From contig NC_092694.1 in NCBI RefSeq assembly GCF_964275005.1, positions 28,082,632 to 28,146,631 of the forward strand: a stretch of DNA of 64,000 nt, written 5' to 3'. This stretch comes from Diadema setosum (lineage: Eukaryota; Echinodermata; Echinoidea; Diadematoida; Diadematidae). A program made the translations under genes and the position numbers. Positions 22,592 to 32,208 of this stretch are shown in pieces (the stretch's first letter is position 1; every line of letters begins with the position of its first letter). Below the pieces are notes generated by a model. The model was not told the DNA's origin and did not search any database. It was given only the letters and a program-made list of their open reading frames with translations.

Positions 22592-22980
22592 TTAAAGGGA
22601 TTGTATACTACTGGTTGAGGTGAGGATTCAGGTTTATTACATTCCTAAGTGAGATAATGAGAACTTCTTATGAAATATGAAAGAGCATGTAATTTTAAGA
22701 AGGATTCAACGTTTATTTGATCAAAATTGGTTTTCAAATGGCCGAGATATCCAAAAAAGTGATAATAATAAAAGGCCACAGGCCACGCCTTTTATTAGGA
22801 TCTCTTTGTTTCAACTTGTTTTTGGATATCTCAGCCATTTCAAAACCGAATTTCATCAAACGAACTTTTCATACCCCTTAGAATTGCATGCTCTTTGACA
22901 TCTCATAGAATGGATTCTGAATATCTCACAAAACGTTAAAAGCTAAATCCTCACCTCGACCAGAACTGTACAGTCCCTTC
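22592..22980. mobile_element. MITE family C, copy B (~389 bp)
   Basis: TIRs TTAAAGGGATTGTA and ACTGTACAGTCCCTT surround a near-palindrome with AGGTGAGGATT / AATCCTCACCT. The empty site is in unit 2 near 60085. Confidence 0.82.
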
Positions 22981-23640
22981 ATTTGTGTACCACATTGTTG
23001 CCACGAAAGATTTGATGAAATAATTATGGTAGGTTTTTATCAGTGTATTTAAACCTAAATTGACCCATCTGAAATGCATATAAATGATTTACCTTTCAAA
23101 ATTTATTATCACAAAACAAATTCTGAGTATGAGCACGCAGATTCAAGTTGAATATTACTCTCTGTGATTTTTTTTTTATTACTCTCTGTGATTTTTGTTG
23201 TTGTTGCAGTAATGCATATTTTTTTTTCCAGAAAAAAATGGTCTTTTCATGTAAGTTTGTTATCCACACAAATACCAAGACATTTCATACTATTTACTTT
23301 TTCAAGAAAAATATTACCAATAAATATGTCAGCAGGTATTTTTTTTTTGTTACTGAAAATAATAAATTTAGATTAAGCGAAATCAAGGGAAAGTTTATTG
23401 GCCTTAATCCAATGTGAAATTTCTATAAATTCTGAGTTTAGGGCACGTAGGAGAATATAAGGATCAGGGTGAGTTGAAAAAATAAAACGATGAGAATCAT
23501 CTGCAAACAGGATAAACGATAATAGTTTCGAGGATCTTTGAAATGTATCAATATAAATTATAAAGAGTAGTGGGCCTCATGGAACACGGCATTTATATCT
23601 GAAATCTAAAAATCTATGTTGTTAAATAAGTCACAAATTG

Positions 23641-24836
23641 TTTTTTGTTACATAGGTTCGAAAGAAATTTTGTAAAAATGTTGCTATAATTACCATATTT
23701 TAATTTAGTTTGCTCAGTAGAATTATGCTTATACATATATATTTTTTTCTGTCAATCGATCTTTTTAGCAGCAAATTTGGAATTCAAAGAAGTTTCGGTA
23801 TTTGTTAATCGTTTCATAATTTTACATATTGGAATATAAATATCTACATTCAAATTTATTTTTGCATAAAATAGTGAAATCCATGTCTCGGTTAAAACAA
23901 TGACTGCACAATATCGAGTCCTTTGAATTTTCTAATAAAGAAAAGTTTTAAATTTTCAAAATGTTTATGAAAACTTCTTATATTTAGATGTAAAAGCATA
24001 ACATTTTCAACTGATTCAGTATTTTGTTGTTTAAACTTATTTTTTGTTGAATAATAATAAGATGGACGTTGGAAACATTAATCTTGGTCACAATTACAAT
24101 CCAATCCTGATGTTAGCTGTGGTTGAAGTATCTTCAAAGCTGGGGAATTGATGATGCGTCGCAGTTATGGTGGGATACTGCCCGACTATTTAAAAAAAAA
24201 AAGAAGCAACAACAAACACTATTTGATAAATTAAAAAGACAAAATTAGGGCTATAGCCGTGATCATCCATATCATGCCATCGGTGCAAATTCGATGAACT
24301 AAGATGTAGACTTCATGACAGACACGACAAAGGAACGACAACTTGATGAGATAAGACATGTAAAAGAGTGGTCAATATGTAGAGAAGTGGCAAAGGAAGC
24401 CGAAAGAGCATAACCAACAACCAGAATGCCCGACATCAGGTGCTAAAGTATGGTGGGATAAGGAGGTAGCGTAGTTAAAGACATAGATAGATTTGTAAAG
24501 TAATGATACTAAATGTGCCATAGTGTCATTATTTTCACGGCCTTTCTGAGCTTTAATCCCAATTATCTCAAATTCACAAGATTAGAGTTTAACTCATTTT
24601 GAAATGACACTCTTTGGCCCGAATTCACGAAGGTGGTACAATCTTGTCCTAGGTTTAAACCATGGACAAAGACCGTTTTTTTTTTTCGTATTTTGTTTTT
24701 CGTATTTTTTTTTTTTTATGGGACGCCAAGAATCACATGCTGTATTTAATTACGAAATCAGTCATTTCGTTAACAAAATGGTCATTTCGTCGACGTCCTG
24801 AACTGGCTTGGGATCAATTCCCGCTTCACAACTTGC
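23641..24836. other. Rest of arylsulfatase 1 intron 1
   Basis: AT-rich, no recognised gene. Poly-T runs lie at 24678-24717. The sequence departs from unit 2 at about 23640. Confidence 0.5.
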
Positions 24837-25113
24837 CTGTCAAAAATGCAGCTCTGCTTGGAGTGCAGACAGTGTCGGGTACGTATGCCTGAGTGAACCG
24901 CAAGCCCTTCTTTGCCATGGCGTCGACTCCTCCGTACTCCTGGGTCGGGTGACCGTAGGACGCGAGGTCCCCGTAGCCGAGGTCGTCGGCCACGATCCAG
25001 ACAATGTTTGGCTTGTCAAACACGTCCCGCTTGTGCGCTGCTGCTTGAAGCGTCACCAAGCAAGCGTAGACGAGAATACGCAGTACACTCATAGTGGTAG
25101 ATGTCTTAAGCAT
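24837..25113 (-). CDS. Arylsulfatase 1 exon 1 (signal peptide and catalytic Cys)
   Basis: Two candidate ATGs lie at 25113 and 25092 (codons 1 and 8). Both precede a hydrophobic stretch ([17 protein letters not shown]), so the protein should enter the secretory pathway. [14 protein letters not shown] (~36-49) holds the two metal-binding Asp residues (43, 44). CTPSR (83-87) is the sulfatase signature whose Cys becomes formylglycine. LTG then joins RYPARLG of exon 2 in phase 1. The donor is ACAG/GCAAGT, a GC-AG intron with an otherwise ideal consensus; reading on would give a stop two codons later. The copy 2 counterpart is not in the window. Confidence 0.88.
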
Positions 25114-25481
25114 GAAAAATTACTAAAAGTGTCAGTTAATGTTAATGGTTCCAGATTCTACAACATGTACTGTGACAATATTTTTGACATGAAAGATTGC
25201 ATGCTAAAGCTACTCACTGAATAAGGATAACTACCCGAATTCATGTACTGATACTTACTAATGATTAGACAAAGCCTACCAAATGAAAAAAAAAAACAAA
25301 ACAAGCATGGATATTTGCAACCACTAAAAACAATAACTACAATTTATAACAAAGTCGACCTGACTGAATGAGCCTCGATTTTCAAATATCAAAATGTAAT
25401 GATGGAACAAGCATTTTTCTCCGAATTTCAGAGGGAAACAAAGGGAAATACAGACGACAACTCTGGGAGAACCGCGATAAT
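25114..25481. other. Upstream of arylsulfatase 1
   Basis: This should hold the promoter of arylsulfatase 1 on the - strand. I see no convincing TATA box or other motif. Confidence 0.35.
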
Positions 25482-25731
25482 TTGAAGAGTTTATTCGCAA
25501 AAACCGATAAGTCCATATTTGCCAAATGCTAAATTTGCGATTTAAGGTCAAGAAAAATAAAGAGAATAATAAGAAAATTTTTGCTTCTTTTGACCATAAC
25601 TTCAAAAATGTACCTTTATATGAAGTGACCAATATATCATTTAAAAGGTATTATTTTGTCCTTTATGACAGAGACCGCACTTCAAAATCTTCAAAAATAG
25701 ACTTATCAGTTTTTACGAACAAACTCTTCAT
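25482..25731 (+). mobile_element. MITE family A, copy 4 (opposite orientation)
   Basis: It has the same TIRs (TTTATTCGCAAAAACCGATA variant at left) and interior as 3946-4197, in inverse orientation. It is slightly more diverged than the other three. Confidence 0.82.
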
Positions 25732-25859
25732 GTTTGCTCCCATAGACACACTTGACGAGGTACCTTGCGAAGATCAACTGCTGGTGAGATCTTTATCATC
25801 TGAATTTTTCCTATAGCTTTAATATTCCTTTTAACACGGGAACATTTGAATGACAATTC

Positions 25860-26815
25860 AAGTTCAAGTTCAAGTTCAAGTTGATTTATTTCATTTCCAA
25901 CAAACAAAATAATTGGAAGTTAATGAAACATTCATATACACAGATGTCAGAAAATCAGTACCACAATGCGATGAACAGAAATAACATTGTAAAAAGATAC
26001 AGGTAAATTATCAACAGAGATACAAAAAAAAAACAAAAAAAACTGTTATATCACTGTGGTAAATGCATAAGCAATATTCCTGGAAATGGAGGGGACTGCT
26101 AAAAAGCAGAGCTTGTAGAATGCAGTCCCCTCATACGGAAAAAAAAAACATATAGTAGCAAAAACAACAATTTCCCTAAGCGGTAGTAAAAAAAAAAAAA
26201 AAAAAAGAAGAAAAAAAAAGACAGGGTAATACACACATACATGCACACATACCTACGCACATTGACAAACACAAGGCGGCTCTCTTGTAAGGAAAGATTG
26301 ATGAGAGGATAGAAAGATAGTGAGGAAGGTAGTAAGTCCGAGGTGGACAAGGGGGAGGGGGAGAGGAGAGGGAAACGATGGGTCATAACCAGGGCACTGG
26401 AGGCACAGAAGATCGGGCTCACTGATAAACAAAGAGTAGTGAGATTAGCGAGCAACAACAGTATTGAAAGTCAAAAGTAAAAAAGAATGAATCATTATGC
26501 TGCATACGAAGTTTTTAAATAATTCTTTAACTTTAAAGAAAATGCATTAAAAGTTAAAGCTTCTTTTATATCATTATCAAGAGAATTCCAGAATTTTGGT
26601 CCAGAAAAGGAGAATAAAGATTTTGCGAAAACCGTCCTAGTCAAAGGCAAATGATATTCATGGGATTGACGGGTTGGATATGCATGAACAGTTTCACTCA
26701 AACATAGAATCAAACACAAGGGGAGAGAATGGTTGGTGACTTTATACATGAATTGTCCTAATTGCAAACGATAAAGGTCATAAATTTTCAAAATATTATT
26801 CCGAAAGAATGGGCT
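25860..26815 (-). mobile_element. 5'-truncated LINE with C-terminal ORF (26495-26791)
   Basis: On - it encodes the typical LINE tail domain: LGQFMYKVTNHSLP, HAYPTRQSHEYHLPLTRT, FSGPKFWNSLDNDIKEA. The 3' end at ~25860 is a (GAACTT)n tail after AATAAATCAACTTG. A short motif near 26090 (AGTCCCCTC) is shared with the related copy at 49740. Confidence 0.78.
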
Positions 26816-27019
26816 ACCTCTTATGTATATGCCTGGAAAGGTATGACCTTGGAGTAAACTTGACGTTTTTACTGTCGCCAGATGTAAAAGTGCTTAAAAG
26901 AGTATCCTAAATGAAAGTTCACGATAATTGACCGGTGTCAGGATTTCCGTTTGTAAACGTTGTCCAATGCGTATAATAATGTGGGTTGTGTGGAAGAGTC
27001 GCTAAACAGCTGAAGGATA

Positions 27020-27705
27020 TGTGAACCTGCATCACAAAACCAACAAAAAGTCAAAAAAAAAAAACTTTCAGATTCTGAAAGAGCAGACTTTAAACTTTAA
27101 AATGATGTACAACTCAATTCAAATGGTCTCTCCTAATCTATCCTTCATGTCCTTTGAAAGAAAAGACACACTCCAGAAAGTGTGAACTGAGGCTCCGAAG
27201 TACAGGGTCAATTCAAACGCTTAATCTTTACTATTCAAAAAGCTGTGCTCGCTCTGCGATGAATGGAACAAAAAACAGTATATAACCACCCAGAGCAACA
27301 ACAATCAAGGGATCATCAGAATAAACTGAAATTAAAGACGCTTTATTAACATCTTATATAGATAATTGATGCCATTTTCAATGAGTAGCGTCATTTTTCC
27401 GAAAGTTATCGGAGTTGAAAGGGAAGAGTATGGAAAGGGTTTTATGAAATAAAAAGAGGACTTTATGAGAAACACCTAATCACACTACTCCGCCAAAAAG
27501 TGTTCGAAAAAAAACTTCTGAAAACACACGTTTCTGTTTGCTTTGTGATCCCAAACTTTAGTACAATGTAGAAGAAGACTTGGTCTTTTAGAAAATATGA
27601 AAAAAAAACCTTAAAGATTGGATGTACTAACCCACTTAGGAGCCACCTATTTTCAGTCTCAACACAAATCAGTGTATGCGACTTTTTTGTTGTGATGCAT
27701 GGTCA
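27020..27705 (+). mobile_element. MITE family B, copy 2
   Basis: Starts TGTGAACCTGCATCACAAAA and ends near GATGCATGGTCATA; full length but diverged. Confidence 0.8.
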
Positions 27706-27718
27706 TATTATGTATATA

Positions 27719-28401
27719 TGTGACCCTGCACCTCAAAACAAACAAAAAGTCGCCAGACATGAATTTCTAGTTAAGACCATATTCTGAAAGAGCAGACTTT
27801 AAGCTTTAAAATAATGTGTAACTCAAATCAAATGGACTCTCCTAACCTATCTAAATATTGGAAAGAAAGCACAAACTCATGAAAAGTGTGAACTGAGAAA
27901 AGAGGCTCTGAAGTACAGTGTCTATTCAAGCGCTTTACCAAACCGTGCTGGCTGTGCGATGAATGGGACAAAAAACAGGAAGTAAACCACCGGAGTAACA
28001 ACAATGAAGGGATTATCAGATTAAAATGATATTAAGCATGCCTCATTAATACATTCTGTTCATAATTAATGCCAACTTTCAAAGCAGTAGCACTATCCTT
28101 TCCAAAGTTATTAGAGTTGAAAGTGAAGAATGTGGACAAGGTTTTTCAGAAATGAAAAAAGGATTCTAAAGACACACCTAATCACACTATTCTACCAAAA
28201 ATGTTCGAGATAAACTGCTAAAAAACACACTTTCCTGCCCGTTTTATGATACCAAATTTTAGCATGAGGTAAAAGAAGACCCGCTCTTTCAGAAAATATG
28301 AAAAAGTCAAGTTCGGCTAGGTTGACCCATTTCACTTATTTTCAGTCCTCGCGCAAAATCAGTGTGTGCGAGTTTATGTTCGTTTTGAGGTGCACGGTCA
28401 C

Positions 28402-28402
<1 letters not shown>
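27719..28402 (+). mobile_element. MITE family B, copy 3
   Basis: Starts TGTGACCCTGCACC and ends GGTGCACGGTCACA, flanked by TATATA. It lies 13 bp after copy 2 in the same orientation. Confidence 0.85.
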
Positions 28403-28434
<32 letters not shown>

Positions 28435-28835
28435 TGACCGTTCATCACAAAACGATCAAAAAGTCGCACGCACTGATTTTGTGTCAGGACTGAAAATAGG
28501 TGAAAAGGGTCAATTTGGTCAATCTTGACTTTTATATATTTTCTGAAAGAGCAAGTCTTCTTCTACATTATGCTTAAATGTGGTATCATAAAATGAACAG
28601 GAAAGTGTGTTTTTTAGCAGTTTATTTCGAACACATTTTTTTTTTTTAGAATAGTGTGATTATGTGTGTCTTTAGAGTCCCCATTCCATTTCTTAAAAAA
28701 AAAATGTACACCACTTTCACCTCTAATAACTTTAGAAAGGATAATGCTACTGCTTTGAAAGTTGGCATTTATCATGGACAAAATGTGTTAATATAAAAAC
28801 CTGCTCAATTTCAGCTTAATCTGATAATCCCTTCT
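28435..28835 (-). mobile_element. MITE family B, copy 4, truncated and inverted
   Basis: It begins TGACCGTTCATCACAAAACG and runs as the reverse complement of copy 3, breaking off at about 28835. A (TA)n run separates it from copy 3. Confidence 0.8.
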
Positions 28836-29534
28836 ATGTAAATATTAATGTATATTCTATATAATATGTGTTTGTGTGTATGTATATGTGTCTGCGTGTG
28901 TGCGTGTGCATGTGTCTGTGTCTGCATGCCTCTGTGTTTTACCCGTGTGTTGTCTTTTGGATAATTTGTTGTTGATTCTGTCTGCCTTATTTATTTATTT
29001 TATTTTTTGGTTTTTTTTTTTTTTTTTTGGTTTCTGAGACTGTTTTGACTGTTTCTGAGGGGTTTTCTAGTTGTTGTATACTGAACTCTTTCCTTCCCCG
29101 ATGAGAAAAAAATAGTAAAATTAATTAGGGGTGAAAGTATGTGAAACTCATTCGCCAATAATAACATAGTACCACGTTCAGATGATAAAGCTTTTGTCTA
29201 ATTGGCGTCAAGAGGTGAGCATCTTGTTCGTGAGCAAAAAACAAACAACAACAACAACAAAACAAAACAAAAAATATACCTAAATGAAACGTCCGATTCA
29301 TAATTTGATGAGCAACCTGCAAAAAAAAAAAAAAATATGTTGCTGTCCCTTGTATATTCAGAGGCAATAGACAACATAACTGTGTTATTAATGATGATTA
29401 CATATACAAGGCGAATCAGCCATCAGAGTGTGAAGTTAGGGTCAGTTGGGAAGGAGGAATCCGTGGTAGTTAATTCCTTTCCAGCAATTTTTATGGGTGT
29501 TTCAAATGTATAACTAGGATGTTCTCGTGCTATA
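28836..29534. other. Spacer with (GT)n, poly-T and (CAA)n runs
   Basis: GT-rich 28865-28945, poly-T 29008-29028 and AACAACAAC near 29245. No gene is seen. Confidence 0.5.
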
Positions 29535-29590
29535 CATACATGGGAATCAGACCCGCGATTATTGAAATTGAGCGCGCTCTATCAAAACCT
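29535..29590 (-). other. tRNA-like scrap, possibly from a SINE
   Basis: The reverse strand reads TGATAGAGCGC and, after a short gap, GCGGGTCTGATTCCC, resembling a tRNA D-arm and T-arm B box. There is no full cloverleaf. It directly adjoins a truncated family B MITE. Confidence 0.25.
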
Positions 29591-29927
29591 TCTGTTCATG
29601 ATTAATGTCAACTTTCAAAGCAGTAGCGTTATCTTTTCAAAAGTTTTCAGACTTAAAAGTGAAGAGTGCGCAAAGGATTATCAAGAAATTAAAAGAGGCC
29701 TCTAAGACATACCTGATCTCACTGCTCTACAAAAAAAAAAAAAATAGAAATAGCACTTTCCCATTCATTTTATGATCCCAAACTCAAGAATAATGTAGAA
29801 AAGAATAGCTCTTTCAGAAAATATTGAAAACCCAATATTGACTTGATTGACCCGTTTCACCTTTCTTGAGTCCTCACGTGAAATCAAGGGGTGCGACTTT
29901 TCGTTCGTTTTGTGATGCACGGTCACA
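29591..29927 (+). mobile_element. MITE family B, copy 5, 3' part only
   Basis: The right half of the family, from CATGATTAATGTCAACTTTC to GATGCACGGTCACA. The left half is missing. Confidence 0.75.
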
Positions 29928-29984
29928 TATATAAATATATATATATATCCATAGTAAAACTTAAATAAGGATGGGAATTGAAAT

Positions 29985-30637
29985 AAAGGGTCCCCCTAAA
30001 AGCCAAAGTTTATTGGACCATCAGAAAATACATAACAGAACTGATTATCCTCTTCTTCAAACAGAAAAGAAAAAACGCCAATTTTGTAATTAATCTTAAT
30101 AGAGAATACCAATATACTGCTACCGATTGGTTACACTTTTAGCAATACAATCCCGCTCCCCTTTTCCAGAAAAAATATTGGTAAGCTTCTTGTTTGTTTG
30201 TTTTTTCATTACAAATACACCGTTTGCAGATCATGTTACAACTAAAGATGCTCGCACAATACAAAACTATGCACTCACCAATTACAAAACTATCTTCATT
30301 AATAGAGAAAATAGATGATGCACAATAACGTTACCGGGTTTCAAATCCAGCTAAATCTTCCAGTATGCAATTTCATCCTGCCACTCTTTACAATCACCTC
30401 TTCAACTACTGTCTGCCTTTTTTTTTTTTTTAGATATCAATAGATTATGTAGACATATGCCAAACATACAATGAAGAGAGTCTTCCGAGCCTTCTCCACC
30501 CACCCTAATCACTGCAATCGCTGTTGTAGATTCGTCTTTGTTAGGAAATCATATCAATTCTTAATGCAATAAAATTATGCGTAGAAGCTATTGCTAATAC
30601 AGTAACCACTGCAGTTAAAGCATGCTATATTCTCTTG
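29985..30637. repeat. Third, partial copy of the duplicated unit (SLC7A flank part)
   Basis: Sequence 30010-30180 matches 38460-38620, and 30300-30580 matches 2320-2830 minus the hAT MITE. The adjoining arylsulfatase scrap shows that this came from a further copy of the unit that later lost most of its length. Confidence 0.7.
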
Positions 30638-31010
30638 GCTTCGCCGCTATTTTAGCACACCGTCAGTTGCGAGAAGCAAAACGAATTTTTTGCCCATTAA
30701 ATTTCATGCTACAAAGAAAGTCTTCCTTCCAGAGTAGTCTGTTTTGTTTTTGTTTTTGGTTGTGTTTTTTTTTTTTCGTTTTTTTGTTTGTTAGCTTGTT
30801 TGTTTGTGTGTTTGTTTGTTTTTTGTAAATGTCAGCCTCGGCATTGTAACGCTCACCACCTAAATCAGAGAAACCAACGAAGAAGCATGCATTTGCGCCA
30901 AATAAATTGAACATTCATTACGAATGCTGCCTTGATTGATATCCACACAATTAAATTGATAGTATTCTGTTTCAGTAGCTGTGCAGGTCACAAGCCATCG
31001 AGCCGAATGC
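30638..31010 (-). pseudogene. Arylsulfatase exon 7/intron 6 fragment (third copy)
   Basis: About 45 bp match the middle of exon 7 (11480-11530 and 46470-46505). The sequence then jumps to intron 6 text (TTTTTTGCCCATTAAATT; GCATGCATTTGCGCCAA; TAGTATTCTGTTTCAGTAGC), matching 11705-11935 and 46690-46990. A deletion within exon 7 joins the two. No function is possible for this scrap. Confidence 0.75.
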
Positions 31011-31899
31011 ATTAACAAAAATAGTAATTTTTTAAGCAAGCCCATATAAGCAGGTCGAGCATGGCCTCAATAGCTGCGGTACTCGGCCTAGCAATGCTGT
31101 TACAGTGGCTGGCTTGTTCCCAGCTAAATTCAAAAATGTCTTTAATTTGTCGTATAGTGGCGCTTTGTTTGTAAACAAACTTCTGGGATTGCGCCAAGGT
31201 GTCACGGTGCAGAGGCGCTCTGGTGAGGGCTATTTGCAATCTACAAAATGCTACGGTATTTCTTCAGGGCGAACTTACAAACATCAAGCTCACAGCTGCT
31301 CTTTTTTTTTTCTACATACTGGTTATCTGTCTTCTACAAAGACGAACACACACACACAAACAAATGTAGACAAGGACGGATAAAACGATGTAGTACAGTT
31401 AAGGTGATTCGATGATTCTTAAAACACATTTGGAAATACTACCTCTCCGACATGCTAATGATGGTAATTCTGTGGCTTACTTCGAAGAGATTTTGCTATT
31501 AAAACTCGGGATTGCGTCGTCATATCCTATGATATCACAATCAATGCACTTTCGGGGATTTTTAGTTCTCCTTTCTCATCGACGCTCTTCTTTAACAAGG
31601 AAAACGACTGCAAACAGTTTTTGTTGAATAATCATGATTTACCCCAAATAAGTGTAGCCGTCGCCAAAGTAACGGAGGTAAAGAGCAAGGCTACTGGGGC
31701 TTTGCCTGTGCTGGTTGAAAAAAAAAAATGCTATTTCGAATCAAACAAATATGGATTTAGCGCCTTTTGGAATAAAACATAAATTCGGCGTCTGTATGTA
31801 TTTATAACAGGCGTTAACAGCAAGCTCCAGAGAGAAATGCAGACGTTTTGAACCCTATAAAACGAACATACCCCGGTAGCACTCTTAAAAACAAATGAC
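31011..31899. other. Spacer upstream of SLC7A-like gene 2
   Basis: No repeat family or gene is recognised. The stretch 31060-31240 is locally more GC-rich and could include a promoter or leader exon, but this is only an idea. Confidence 0.35.
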
Positions 31900-32083
31900 A
31901 CAAACGCACACGCACACACACACACACACACATACAATGCACTAAAATCTAGTAATGTTTCCCGGGCCCTGTCATTTGTCTGAACTTTAAATTTGTACTG
32001 CCATTGTTGACATTGAAGGAATACATACATAGAGGATTGCTAAGGACCTTGTGTGATCTTTTTTTTTCTTTTTTTATTGACAG
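31900..32083 (+). other. Duplicated upstream flank with candidate 5'UTR splice acceptor
   Basis: Matches 140-314: (CA)n, then TTTGTCTGAACTTTAA, then a long pyrimidine tract ending TTATTGACAG at 32083. Its conservation in both copies supports a real acceptor. Confidence 0.55.
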
Positions 32084-32208
32084 TCAATATCGCAAGCCCT
32101 TGACAAATCCAAAGTCTGATCCATGTTGCCCAAGAGATAAGGAGGTATTACACACGGAGGTATACCTAATTATATACCGGCTACTTTCACAATAATCCTT
32201 TACCGATC

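Larger units (their letters stand above)
21605..23640 (-). mobile_element. Degraded LINE in arylsulfatase 1 intron 1 (shared with unit 2)
   Basis: Read on -, reverse-transcriptase text is visible near 23430-23600: GPLLFIIYI, LFADDS, PYILLRALNSEFIEISHWIK. The sequence is heavily decayed. The same insertion is at 58745-64000 in unit 2, so it is older than the duplication. Copy B of MITE family C and a short + strand LINE tail have inserted into it. Confidence 0.7.
10343..25113 (-). pseudogene. Arylsulfatase copy 1, eight exons, probably a pseudogene
   Basis: Eight exons of a secreted ARSA-like arylsulfatase are recognisable, in order from exon 1 (24837-25113) to exon 8 (10343-10513). Such enzymes hydrolyse sulfate esters after a signature Cys is converted to formylglycine. 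Splice phases agree with the paralogue at 45369-57679 (phases 1,1,0,1,1,1,0). Exons 1-5 and 8 are open and keep the catalytic residues. Exon 6 carries a 2-bp insertion right after its acceptor, and exon 7 carries deletions of about 16, 4 and 8 bp relative to copy 2. None of these is a multiple of three, so the frame fails from exon 6. A 2.4-kb LINE sits in intron 5. Alternative splicing could still yield a truncated N-terminal protein. Confidence 0.85.

Noticed and set aside
31012-31383. Overlapping 75- and 92-codon frames upstream of transporter 2
   Set aside because: No recognised motif and no conserved copy. Listed only as a possible promoter or leader region.
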